In this document: positions 26,834 to 34,348 of the stretch, in pieces | How the letters are laid out: the number at the start of each line of letters is the position of its first letter | Position numbering within the stretch: position 1 is the first letter of the stretch | Assembly: GCF_030682035.1 (NCBI RefSeq) | Contig: NZ_JAUXQZ010000014.1 | Coordinates: 1-64,000 of the forward strand | Direction: 5' to 3' | DNA length: 64,000 nucleotides | Source: Brevundimonas sp. | GTDB taxonomy: Bacteria; Pseudomonadota; Alphaproteobacteria; Caulobacterales; Caulobacteraceae | Program-made: the position numbers and the translations under genes | The notes under the pieces: model-generated | Databases searched by the model: none | What the model saw: the letters and a program-made list of their open reading frames with translations, nothing else | Told to the model about the DNA's origin: nothing

Positions 26834-27583
26834 ATGTCCATGAGTTTCCAGCGCATCGCCTATGAGGTCCGCGAGGTATGCAACGCCGTGGAGCTGGCGA
26901 CGCTCGAAGCGGCGGTGGCGCGCACGGGCCTTGGCCAAGGCGCGACCGCGATCGACATCGGCACGGGCAATGCGACGGTGGCCATCCAGCTGGCGCAACG
27001 GTTCGGCCTGGCCGTCGCGGCCATTGAGCTGGATCCGGTCATGGCGGATCTGGCCCGAAGCCGGATCGAGGCCGCGGGCGTCGAAAACAGGGTGTCGCTG
27101 ACGGTGGCCCGCGCCGCCGAGGTGCTGGCGCGGAAGGGACCGGTCGATCTGATCGTGGCGCTCGGGACCACTGATGTCAGCGGCGAGGGCCGGCCGACAC
27201 CGGAGGCCGGCTTCATCGCCCTGCGCCGGAGCCTCAAGCCCGGCGGCTGGCTGCTGTGGGGCGACGTCGTCTGGCTGGCTGAGCCGCCCGCCCCGCTGCG
27301 CCAGATCACCGAGGCCACCAACCTTTATACCGACGACGACGGCTGGCGCGCCGCGGCGGCGGCAGCCGGGTTTGAAGTGATCGAAGGCCGGGTTTCGCCG
27401 CAGGATGTGTTCGACACCTATTCCGGCGACTCCATCGCCGCCGCCCGCGCCTGGCTGGACGCCAATCCCGAAGCGCCCGGGGCGGCGTCGATCCGGCTGA
27501 ACGCCGACCGGGTTCAGGCCATCATGGAGTTCGGCCGCGACTATATCGGCTTTGGCCTCTATCTGCTGCGCAATCCGGACTGA
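26834..27583 (+). CDS. Class I SAM-dependent methyltransferase
   Basis: A 249-residue protein with the Rossmann methyltransferase fold. Motif I is AIDIGTGNATVAIQLAQRFG, the acidic residue after strand 2 is in AIELDPVMADLARSRIEAAG, and motif post-I is seen in GPVDLIVALGTT. The C-terminal half (LKPGGWLLWGDVVWLAEPP) is typical. The substrate cannot be inferred. It stands alone, divergent from the membrane protein and convergent with the Rieske gene. Confidence 0.8.
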   Translation: MSMSFQRIAYEVREVCNAVELATLEAAVARTGLGQGATAIDIGTGNATVAIQLAQRFGLAVAAIELDPVMADLARSRIEAAGVENRVSLTVARAAEVLARKGPVDLIVALGTTDVSGEGRPTPEAGFIALRRSLKPGGWLLWGDVVWLAEPPAPLRQITEATNLYTDDDGWRAAAAAAGFEVIEGRVSPQDVFDTYSGDSIAAARAWLDANPEAPGAASIRLNADRVQAIMEFGRDYIGFGLYLLRNPD

Positions 27584-27589
27584 CCAACG

Positions 27590-27970
27590 TCAGGCGGTGC
27601 GGATGATCCCGCCCGAAGCCGCAACCGGCCACGGTGTCAGTCTGGCCCCGGCGCAGGGACCGCCGACGCAGGCCCCGGACAGCGGCTCGAAAACCGCCCC
27701 GTGCCAGCCGCACAGGATCAGCGATCCGTCCGGCACCAGATAGCGGTCCAGTTCGATCGCCAGCGGAAAGCCCTGGTGCGGACAGCGGTCGACATAGCCG
27801 GCGACCTGACCGGCCTTGCACACCACGAACCCGTGGAAGAAGGCCTCGCCGATCTGCAGCACGAAGCCGCGCGAGCCGGGGTCGGCGATGTCCGCCTCGG
27901 CGCACAGGGCCACGCCCGCCGGCGTGGTCCAGACGCGTTTGCGTTCGCTGATCGGCGGGGTCTCGTCCAT
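27590..27970 (-). CDS. Rieske [2Fe-2S] protein
   Basis: A 126-residue soluble ferredoxin-like protein. The cluster ligands are visible as CPHQGFP (Cys-x-His) and CGWHGAVFEPLSGACVGGPC (Cys-x-x-His). There is no catalytic oxygenase domain and no signal peptide, so it is a small electron carrier or an assimilatory-type Rieske subunit. It starts eight bases after the gpsA stop and is likely co-transcribed with gpsA. Confidence 0.85.
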   Translation of the reverse strand: MDETPPISERKRVWTTPAGVALCAEADIADPGSRGFVLQIGEAFFHGFVVCKAGQVAGYVDRCPHQGFPLAIELDRYLVPDGSLILCGWHGAVFEPLSGACVGGPCAGARLTPWPVAASGGIIRTA

Positions 27971-27978
27971 CCCGCGCG

Positions 27979-28977
27979 CTAGTGCCGTTCAGCCTTCAGT
28001 GGGCGCGACAGCAGATTGTCGATCACCGCCTCGACCGTGGTCTCGCCGCTCAGCAGGGCCGCGACGGCGAGCGAGATCGGCATGTCGACGTCCATCTTCG
28101 CGGCCAGTTCGCGCACCGCCGGCGCGCTCTCGTAGCCCTCGGCCACCGACCGTTTTCCGGCCAGGGCCTGCTCCACCGTCTGGCCCTGGCCGAGCGCCAG
28201 ACCCAGGCTCATATTGCGTGACTGGGGGCTGGAGCAGGTCAACACCAGATCGCCGAGGCCGCACAGGCCGGCCACAGTCCCGGCCCTGCCGCCCAGAGCG
28301 ACGCCCATCCGGGTCATTTCGGCGAAGCCGCGGGTGATCAGGGCGGCGTGGGCGCTGCGTCCCAGGCCGCGGCCCTCGCTCATGCCGCAAGCGATCGCCA
28401 GCACATTCTTGATCGCCCCGCCGACCTCGGCCCCGATCAGGTCGGTGGCCAGATAGGGCCGAAATCCCGGCGCCGACAGGGTCCACATCAGCTCCTCGCC
28501 CAGCGCCTCGTCAGCGCAGGCCAGGGTGACGGCGGAGGGCAGACCGCGCGCCACCTCGGCGGCGAAACTGGGTCCGGACAGAACCGCCGCCGGGGCGGCC
28601 GGCAGGGTTTCCGCCAGCACATCGGTCATCAGCTTCAGCGAGCCGCGCTCGATCCCCTTCGAGCAGAGGATGACCGGTACGCCGGGCCGATGGTGAGCCG
28701 CAAACGCCGCCAGCGTCGAGCGCATATGCTGGGCGGGCGGGACGGCGAGAATGACGTCGCAGGCCCCGAGATCGGCCAGATCGGCAGTGACCTCTACATG
28801 ATCATCCAGCGTGATCCCCGGCAGGAAGGCCTCATTGACGCGGCGGGCGCGGATGCTCTCGACCACCTCTGGCTCGCGCGCCTGCAACAGGACGTCGAGG
28901 CCGGCCCAGCCGGCGACCTGGGCCAGGGCCGTGCCCCAGGCGCCGGCGCCGATCACTCCCGCGGTCTTGAACTGCAT
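27979..28977 (-). CDS. gpsA: Glycerol-3-phosphate dehydrogenase [NAD(P)+]
   Basis: Reduces dihydroxyacetone phosphate to sn-glycerol 3-phosphate for phospholipid synthesis. The 332-residue enzyme has [17 protein letters not shown] (Rossmann loop), [29 protein letters not shown], and the catalytic Lys in [29 protein letters not shown] is also present. The ATG ([10 protein letters not shown]) sits at the conserved position. It lies eight bases after tsaD in a tsaD-gpsA-Rieske operon. Confidence 0.95.
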   Translation of the reverse strand: MQFKTAGVIGAGAWGTALAQVAGWAGLDVLLQAREPEVVESIRARRVNEAFLPGITLDDHVEVTADLADLGACDVILAVPPAQHMRSTLAAFAAHHRPGVPVILCSKGIERGSLKLMTDVLAETLPAAPAAVLSGPSFAAEVARGLPSAVTLACADEALGEELMWTLSAPGFRPYLATDLIGAEVGGAIKNVLAIACGMSEGRGLGRSAHAALITRGFAEMTRMGVALGGRAGTVAGLCGLGDLVLTCSSPQSRNMSLGLALGQGQTVEQALAGKRSVAEGYESAPAVRELAAKMDVDMPISLAVAALLSGETTVEAVIDNLLSRPLKAERH

Positions 28978-28985
28978 GCGTCGTC

Positions 28986-30152
28986 CTAAGCCTTGGCGCC
29001 CTTGCGGCCCGGCGCATGCGTCGGGTCGTTGAGCGCGCTGTATTCGTCTAGCGGCCAGCGCGGCCGGGCGGCGGTGTCGATGTCGGAAACCAGCCCCTTC
29101 CGCAACCGTTCCGCCCCCGCCAGCGCGATCATCGCCGCATTGTCGGTACAATAGGCCATGGGCGGAGCCAGAAAGGCGAATCCGTTCTTTTCCGCCGTCG
29201 CCTGCAGCGTCGCCCGGACCGTCCGGTTCGCCGCCACGCCGCCCGCCACCACGAACAGACCTTTGGTTTGCCCTATCGCCTCGTCCGCGGGACGAGGCTG
29301 CTTGAGGGCGTGAGATTCCGCCCAAGCCTTGAGCGCGCGATCCGAGCGTTCGCTGAGCTGGCGCGCGATGGCGGTCTGCACCGCATCCGCCAGATCGGCC
29401 CGCTGCTGATCCGTCTCGCAGGCCTGGGCGAGGCGAGCGGCGGCGGTTTTCAACCCGGAGAAGGAAAAGTCGCAGTCCTTGCGGCCCAGCAAGGCGCGCG
29501 GCAGGTCGAAGCGCGATCCGTCGCCGCCCTCGGCCAGCCTCTCCAGCGCCGGACCGCCGGGATAGCCGAGCCCCAGCGCCTTGGCGATCTTGTCGAAGGC
29601 CTCGCCCGCGGCGTCGTCGATGGTCGTGCCAAGCCGCGTCATGTCGCCGACGCCCCGGACCTCCAGCAGCTGACAATGTCCGCCCGAAACCAGCAGCAAC
29701 AGGAAGGGATAGTCCGCCCGGCCGCCGAGCCGGGCCGAGACCGCATGGCCCTCCAGATGGTTGACAGCGATCAGCGGCAGGCCCCGCGCCAACGCCACCG
29801 CCTTGCCGAAACTCAGGCCCACCATGACGCCGCCGACCAGTCCCGGCCCGGCCGTGGCGGCGACACCGTCCAGCGCTTCATAGGTCAGCCCCGCCTCGTC
29901 CATCGCGCGGCGCACGACGCCGTCGATCATCTCGACATGACTGCGGGCCGCGATCTCGGGGACGACGCCGCCATAGGCCGCGTGGTCGTCGATCTGGCTG
30001 TGAATCACCGAGGACAACACCGTCGCCTCGCCGTCAGGCGACAGGCGCACCACCGAGGCGGCGGTCTCGTCGCAGCTGGTTTCGAGGCCGAGCACGGTGA
30101 GGGGGCCGGTTGCCCGGCTCACATCGCTGCTATAGTCGGCGGACCTCTCCAT
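28986..30152 (-). CDS. tsaD: tRNA N6-threonylcarbamoyltransferase
   Basis: Transfers threonylcarbamoyl to A37 of ANN-decoding tRNAs. The 388-residue protein shows the Kae1/TsaD signatures [16 protein letters not shown] and [13 protein letters not shown]. The metal-binding [12 protein letters not shown] (His-x3-His) and [11 protein letters not shown] are also present, along with [13 protein letters not shown] near the end. It has about 15 extra residues before the usual start; an internal GTG (VSRATGPLT) is an alternative. It is divergent from hemC. Confidence 0.95.
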   Translation of the reverse strand: MERSADYSSDVSRATGPLTVLGLETSCDETAASVVRLSPDGEATVLSSVIHSQIDDHAAYGGVVPEIAARSHVEMIDGVVRRAMDEAGLTYEALDGVAATAGPGLVGGVMVGLSFGKAVALARGLPLIAVNHLEGHAVSARLGGRADYPFLLLLVSGGHCQLLEVRGVGDMTRLGTTIDDAAGEAFDKIAKALGLGYPGGPALERLAEGGDGSRFDLPRALLGRKDCDFSFSGLKTAAARLAQACETDQQRADLADAVQTAIARQLSERSDRALKAWAESHALKQPRPADEAIGQTKGLFVVAGGVAANRTVRATLQATAEKNGFAFLAPPMAYCTDNAAMIALAGAERLRKGLVSDIDTAARPRWPLDEYSALNDPTHAPGRKGAKA

Positions 30153-30185
30153 CGGGTCGAGGTAGCGACCCCGTCCCCCGGACGC

Positions 30186-30230
30186 AACGATTCCGGGCGC
30201 AACGATTCATGGCGCAACGACTCATGGCTC
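30186..30230 (+). repeat. Three 15-bp tandem repeats, each with a GANTC site
   Basis: GCAACGATTCCGGGC, GCAACGATTCATGGC and GCAACGACTCATGGC follow head to tail. GANTC sites lie at 30189, 30204 and 30219, exactly 15 bases apart. The last two repeats each supply an ATG in the hemC frame. CcrM methylation of all three is expected if the host has CcrM. Confidence 0.7.
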
Positions 30231-31174
30231 CTCTCGTCCGCATCGGCACGCGCCGCTCGAAACTGGCCCTGACCCAGTCGGGCATGATGCAGCGCGCCAT
30301 CGGCCGGGCGCTTGGCGTCGCGGACGCGGACCTTCCCGAGGCCGTCCCCCTGGTCGAGATCGTCACTACCGGCGACCGGGTGCAGGATCGCCGCCTGATG
30401 GAGATCGGCGGCAAGGCGCTGTTCACCAAGGAGATCGAGGAGGCGTTGGCGGAAGGCCGCGTCGATGTCGCCGTGCATTCGATGAAGGACGTCCCGGCCG
30501 ACCAGCCCGACGGCCTGTGCATCGCCGCCGTCCCGCCGCGCGAGGATCCCCGCGACGCCTTCGTCAGCGAGACCTTCGCTTCGTTCGCCGACCTGCCTGT
30601 CGGCGCCCGGCTGGGCACCGCTTCGCTGCGGCGGCAGGCGCAGGCCCTGGCGCTGCGGCCTGACCTGACCATCGAAATGCTGCGCGGCAATGTCGATACC
30701 CGGCTGCGCAAACTGGCCGAAGGCGAGTTCGACGCGATCCTGCTGGCGGTATCGGGCCTGAACCGGCTCGGCTTCGAGGACGTGATCCGCGAACGCCTGT
30801 CGCTCGACGCCTTCGTGCCCGCGCCGGGACAGGGCGCGCTGGCGCTGCAGACCCGGATGGAAGACACAGACGCGGCTTGGGTCGCGGCGCTGAACGATCC
30901 GATGACGGCCGTGGCCGTGGCGGCGGAGCGAGGCGCGATGACGGCGCTGGAGGGCTCGTGCCGCACCGCTATGGGCGCCCATGCGGAGATCGCGGACGGC
31001 CACCTGCGGCTGACCACGGAAATGCTTGCGCCGGACGGCTCTGCTCGCTGGCGTCGCTCGGGCGAGATCGGCGACGTCACGGCCGCCGACGCCATGGACC
31101 AGGCCCGCGCCCTCGGCCTTCGGCTCGGCGCCGAGGTCCACGCCATGGCCGGCGACCAGCGGGTCGAGCCCTGA
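30224..31174 (+). CDS. hemC: Hydroxymethylbilane synthase (porphobilinogen deaminase)
   Basis: Joins four porphobilinogens into hydroxymethylbilane in haem synthesis. The 316-residue protein has IGTRRSKLALTQ, GKALFTKEIEEALAEGRVD, VHSMKDVPADQPDGL, EMLRGNVDTRLRKLAEGEFD, and the dipyrromethane cofactor Cys in LEGSCRTAMGAH. The ATG at 30224 (MAPLVRIGTR) puts the start next to conserved sequence. An in-frame ATG five codons earlier (30209) arises from the 15-bp repeat and could also serve. hemD follows directly. Confidence 0.93.
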   Translation: MAPLVRIGTRRSKLALTQSGMMQRAIGRALGVADADLPEAVPLVEIVTTGDRVQDRRLMEIGGKALFTKEIEEALAEGRVDVAVHSMKDVPADQPDGLCIAAVPPREDPRDAFVSETFASFADLPVGARLGTASLRRQAQALALRPDLTIEMLRGNVDTRLRKLAEGEFDAILLAVSGLNRLGFEDVIRERLSLDAFVPAPGQGALALQTRMEDTDAAWVAALNDPMTAVAVAAERGAMTALEGSCRTAMGAHAEIADGHLRLTTEMLAPDGSARWRRSGEIGDVTAADAMDQARALGLRLGAEVHAMAGDQRVEP

Positions 31175-31851
31175 CGACGATCCGCCGCGTCTGGGTGACA
31201 CGCGCCGAGCCGGGCGCCGCGCGCACCGCCGACCGCCTGATCGCCCTCGGTTTCGAGCCCGTCATCGCGCCCCTGCTGGCCATTCGACCGATCCCGCAAG
31301 CCGCGCCTGACTTGACCGGCGTCGCCGCCCTGGCCTTCACCAGCGCCAATGGCGTCGCCGCCTTCGCGGCCCTGACTCTCGACCGGACCTTGCCCGTCTT
31401 CACGGTCGGCGACGCCACGGCGCAGGCGGCGCGGACGGCGGGCTTCGCACGGGTTCAATCGGCGAGCGGCGACCTCGACAGCCTGGCCGCTCTCCTGACC
31501 GCGCGGGGACCTGAGGTCGGCCGGCTGCTGGTTCCCGGCGCCCTGGAGCCGGCCGGCGACCTTCCCGCCCTGCTGCGGGGCCGCGTCGAGGCCCGCGGTC
31601 TGCCCCTTTATGAAGCCGTCGAGACCGGGGCCGCGGCCCCCGACGCCTTTGACGCCGTTCTGGTCCATTCCGCACGCGCGGGCCGCGCTTTGGGGGCGCT
31701 GGGCCCCTTCGCCGGCCAGGCGGCGATCGCCCTTTCGGCCCCGGCGGCGCAGCCCCTCGGCGACCGCTCCGGCCTCGAAATCCGCTTCGCCCGGACGCCC
31801 GATGAAACCGCCCTGCTCGCGGCGCTTGGCAATCCCCCGCGCCGCGTATAA
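31171..31851 (+). CDS. hemD: Uroporphyrinogen-III synthase, atypical start
   Basis: Cyclises hydroxymethylbilane to uroporphyrinogen III. The 226-residue product fits the poorly conserved HemD family: RRVWVTRAEPGAARTADRLI, then ALAFTSANGVAAFAAL, LLVPGALEPAGDL and a C-terminal DAVLVHSARAGRAL. No ATG is suitably placed. A CTG at 31171 overlaps the hemC stop in a CTGA arrangement like the usual ATGA coupling and gives the full N-terminus. The next option, GTG at 31195, would remove the first beta strand. Confidence 0.85.
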   Translation: MTTIRRVWVTRAEPGAARTADRLIALGFEPVIAPLLAIRPIPQAAPDLTGVAALAFTSANGVAAFAALTLDRTLPVFTVGDATAQAARTAGFARVQSASGDLDSLAALLTARGPEVGRLLVPGALEPAGDLPALLRGRVEARGLPLYEAVETGAAAPDAFDAVLVHSARAGRALGALGPFAGQAAIALSAPAAQPLGDRSGLEIRFARTPDETALLAALGNPPRRV

Positions 31852-31892
31852 AGAGCGCCTCTCGCGCGGGCCACGCCGCCCGCTGCGCCAAG

Positions 31893-31968
31893 GCCGCTTT
31901 AGCTCAGCTGGTAGAGCATCGCATTCGTAATGCGGGGGTCAGGTGTTCGAGTCACCTAAGCGGCACCA
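31893..31968 (+). tRNA. tRNA-Thr (anticodon CGT)
   Basis: A complete cloverleaf of 76 bases with encoded CCA. The acceptor GCCGCTT pairs with AAGCGGC. The D arm GCTC...GAGC, anticodon loop TTCGTAA and T arm AGGTG-TTCGAGT-CACCT are all present. Its 3' half is the attachment site of the island that follows; the gene stays intact after integration. Confidence 0.97.
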
Positions 31969-31970
31969 TT
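31923..31970 (+). repeat. att site, left copy (48 bp in tRNA-Thr 3' end)
   Basis: Starts ATTCGTAATGCGGGGG and ends AAGCGGCACCATT. An identical 48-base copy lies at 60469-60516, next to the integrase. The two mark the left and right junctions of the integrated element. Confidence 0.93.
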
Positions 31971-32035
31971 TTTTCCAACGTAATCAGGGGATTGGCGCTC
32001 CTTCAAAGCTTCGCTCGAAGGGATACAACCTTTTT

Positions 32036-32053
32036 GGAAGCAGGATGGAAGCA
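32036..32053 (+). repeat. Left copy of an 18-bp terminal repeat
   Basis: GGAAGCAGGATGGAAGCA. A copy with one mismatch lies at 60335-60352 near the other end of the island. Each copy contains GGAAGCA twice. It is a possible integrase arm-binding site. Confidence 0.55.
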
Positions 32054-32080
32054 CGGCTTCCACCCCACTTTATCCACAGA

Positions 32081-32302
32081 TCATGCAGCTAGAGCCTCTC
32101 CCGTGTTGGTGAAGGATGGGCCGCCGGCGAACGCTTTGAGATCCCCGACGTGATAGCGAACCAGTCGACCCCACTTTCTGAACGGCGGCCCTTGTCCGGT
32201 GAGACGCCAATCTTCCAATGTTCGGTGAGAAAGCCTGAGGAAACGGCCAGCCTCCTTGGTCGTCATCACTAGTTGCCGGTCTTGAGGGTCTACGCCGATC
32301 AT
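32081..32302 (-). CDS. AlpA/excisionase-like HTH protein
   Basis: A 73-residue protein with a MerR-like winged helix: MTTKEAGRFLRLSHRTLEDW, then GPPFRKWGRLVRYHVGDLKA. This is the pattern of phage and island excisionases (AlpA, DNA-binding 'helix-turn-helix 17'). Its place at one end of an integrated element, with the integrase at the other, fits a role in excision or element gene control. It overlaps the upstream gene by four bases (ATGA). Confidence 0.75.
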   Translation of the reverse strand: MIGVDPQDRQLVMTTKEAGRFLRLSHRTLEDWRLTGQGPPFRKWGRLVRYHVGDLKAFAGGPSFTNTGEALAA

Positions 32303-32796
32303 GAGGAAAGGCTCTCAGCATCTTTGCGGACGGCAGCTCGGATCAATGCGAAACGGTTCTCATCGAAAAGTGTCAAACGCCCGTCGAGCGCCGCTTGGAC
32401 GAGGGCCTTCCCGGCACCCGCTGAGTCCCGTTGTCGATTTGCCTCAGCCAGAGCATCGGCGACGTCGGTTGCGACAATCCCCCTCCTAACGCCTTCAAAG
32501 AAGAGGGCCCGAAACCGTTCGTCGAATACCAGCGCGCTGCCCATCTCATCGAAAATCAACGCATGGGGATCACCGCCCGGCGGGTCGGAGGCAGCGGCAG
32601 TCGCAATGGGATCGTTAGAAGACCCGTCAGTGAGCGATGTGCCCCGCGAAGTGAGGCGGCGTTTCAAGAACTGCCCAACACTTTCGTCGTCGGTCTTTAG
32701 ATTGAGCGCCTGCCAAGCGATCAGGTCCTTCAAAGTTGCGGGATTGGTCGTAGCCTGCCAAGCGACCAGGTCCCTTTGAGTGGCGGATTTTGTCAT
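32299..32796 (-). CDS. Hypothetical protein with N-terminal tandem motif
   Basis: A 165-residue protein of unknown function. The ATG (MTKSATQRD) has a GGAG eight bases upstream. The first 26 residues contain a duplicated motif, RDLVAWQAT and KDLIAWQAL. The C-terminal 70 residues look like a helical domain (FFEGVRRGIVATDVADALAE). Coupling to the AlpA-like gene suggests a role in element maintenance. A perfect 12-bp palindrome lies 14 bases upstream of the start. Confidence 0.55.
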   Translation of the reverse strand: MTKSATQRDLVAWQATTNPATLKDLIAWQALNLKTDDESVGQFLKRRLTSRGTSLTDGSSNDPIATAAASDPPGGDPHALIFDEMGSALVFDERFRALFFEGVRRGIVATDVADALAEANRQRDSAGAGKALVQAALDGRLTLFDENRFALIRAAVRKDAESLSS

Positions 32797-32809
32797 AGGA
32801 AGTCTCCGT

Positions 32810-32821
32810 AATGACGTCATT
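32810..32821. promoter_or_regulatory. Perfect 12-bp palindrome AATGACGTCATT
   Basis: Centred just upstream of the ribosome binding site of the leftward two-gene unit. It is a possible operator for the adjacent HTH protein. Confidence 0.35.
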
Positions 32822-32898
32822 CGCCTTGGGGAGGTTCCCGCCGGTCAACATGACGCGGCCAGATATTTATACGGCTTTTTCCTTCGATAGTCCGGCAA

Positions 32899-33342
32899 GT
32901 GGATCGTCAAAATACACGAGTTATCAATGGCAAAGTTCACATCGTGCCTAGATGGGTGTGTTTACCTATTCATCAGGAGGCGTGGAAAGCCGTTCGATCG
33001 GCCGCTCATATTCTGGGCCACCGCTTTGTCCTCGGGGGGCGGGGCCTCCCGGGAGAGCCGCACCTTGTGTTTCCGGCCCATCGTGTCGCAATCTTTGTCT
33101 GTCCCTGCGATCAGTTCGGTCACACATGCATTCGCGGTAGCGAGGGTATGGCGCTGTGGCCTGGCCAGGCTCGGGCACGAAACAGGGAGCTAGAGAAGTT
33201 TCAAAGCACTCTGACTGGAAGAGGCTGGCGAGTAGAACTCGTTTGGCCGTGTCAGGTCGATCCGCCGGATCAACTTCAATCCAAGCTTCGAGCGATCCTC
33301 CCCACTCCTAGCCCGGGTCGAGAGAGAACGGGATCAAGTTAA
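32899..33342 (+). CDS. Vsr-like endonuclease homologue, degenerate active site
   Basis: A 147-residue protein that aligns by pattern with very-short-patch repair (Vsr) endonucleases: ILGHRFVLGGRGLPGEPHLV, then VFPAHRVAIFVCPC, and a C-terminal GRGWRVELVWPCQV. Normal Vsr proteins have PD at the GEPH position (the metal-binding Asp, Asp51 in E. coli) and HGCFWH where CPCDQFGH stands here. The nuclease centre is therefore altered and may be inactive. It starts at GTG. No cytosine methylase partner is nearby, which is unusual for Vsr. Confidence 0.6.
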   Translation: MDRQNTRVINGKVHIVPRWVCLPIHQEAWKAVRSAAHILGHRFVLGGRGLPGEPHLVFPAHRVAIFVCPCDQFGHTCIRGSEGMALWPGQARARNRELEKFQSTLTGRGWRVELVWPCQVDPPDQLQSKLRAILPTPSPGRERTGSS

Positions 33343-33428
33343 AGCGGGGACGCATTGAGTCCCACCCTCTCCGCCATTCGGTATTTTTCTGTTACAAATC
33401 AACTTACTAGATCCCCGCCCGAGCGTCT

Positions 33429-33461
33429 TGTGTCGCACTTTGTGTCGCGCGCCTGTGTCGC
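33429..33461. repeat. Three TGTGTCGC direct repeats
   Basis: TGTGTCGC at 33429, 33441 and 33454, spaced 12-13 bases apart, lies in the gap after the Vsr-like gene and just past the end of the convergent XRE-like gene. Confidence 0.4.
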
Positions 33462-33463
33462 GA

Positions 33464-33892
33464 TTAATTTGTGACCGCGAGGGCGATTGCGCTGTGAACG
33501 GCCGCTGAGAACGCCGGATCAGCGTTGCGTGTCGCATGGCGGAGGGTCTTGATCACCTCCGCCTCGTTGGCGCTCATGAGTCTCCTCTCCAGGACCTCGA
33601 TGAGGATGGACGGCGCGCTGTCGTTTCTCACCTTGTATTGCTTGAGCCAAAGCAAAAAAATGGACACCACATCGACCCGGAGCAGTTCGGCGATCTTGGG
33701 CAGGTGTGACAGGGGAACAGCTGTCCGTCCTGTGCGCCACATCGATATATTGTTCGCGGCCATGAAGCCGAACTTGCTTGCAGCCACGTCATTCGTGAGG
33801 CCAGTGGATCCCCATCTCGCATCGAGGAACTCAGATAGGGGAGAAGTTTTCGCAGATTTTGAGATTACGCGAGGACGGCCGGCCTTAGACAT
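33464..33892 (-). CDS. XRE-like DNA-binding protein
   Basis: A 142-residue protein. The segment NDVAASKFGFMAANNISMWR, then RTGRTAVPLSHLPKIAELLR, reads as a helix-turn-helix of the phage-repressor type. The C-terminal half is helical and unassigned. The N-terminus is basic (AGRPRVISKSAKTSP). It faces away from the restriction operon across a 456-base gap and could control it, as controller proteins do for many restriction systems. That link is inference. Confidence 0.6.
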   Translation of the reverse strand: MSKAGRPRVISKSAKTSPLSEFLDARWGSTGLTNDVAASKFGFMAANNISMWRTGRTAVPLSHLPKIAELLRVDVVSIFLLWLKQYKVRNDSAPSILIEVLERRLMSANEAEVIKTLRHATRNADPAFSAAVHSAIALAVTN

Positions 33893-34348
33893 TGTTTTTC
33901 TTTCTGATGAACCAATCGTTCAAGCAGCTTTTATAAACTATCTATTTCTTCCCGCTGTCGGCGATGTTGATCACATATTCACTTGCCAGACCATCCTATG
34001 ACCACCGTCGAGCAACCACGCGCTCCGTATGTCGTCTAAAATCGCTCTGGACCGGTGCTGCACGCGCAAGTCTGGAGGTTCGGTCACATAGCGAGCGAAC
34101 AGCGCAAGACCGCTCCAGCGGACTCTCTGGGCGATACCGCTTCTTCGTTCGTCCCGATCATCATGAGCACCTCGTCCCGCAGCGGTCAGATGCCATGGAG
34201 CGGATTGGGACCTAGCCGTATCCCGAACATTGGCGGCGACTTGCCGTAGCCGGACGTTCTTGCTCTGGTAGAACCGACTGGAGGGCGCGCTGATGATCAT
34301 TCGAATGGGCAAGTCCGGCGCTCGCGGCAAGCGGGACATGCTGCGGGC
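33893..34348. other. AT-richer intergenic region upstream of hsdR
   Basis: 456 bases without a convincing gene. The first ~90 bases are clearly AT-richer than the surrounding DNA. This is probably the divergent promoter region of the XRE-like gene and hsdR. No clear terminator or repeat was seen. Confidence 0.5.
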
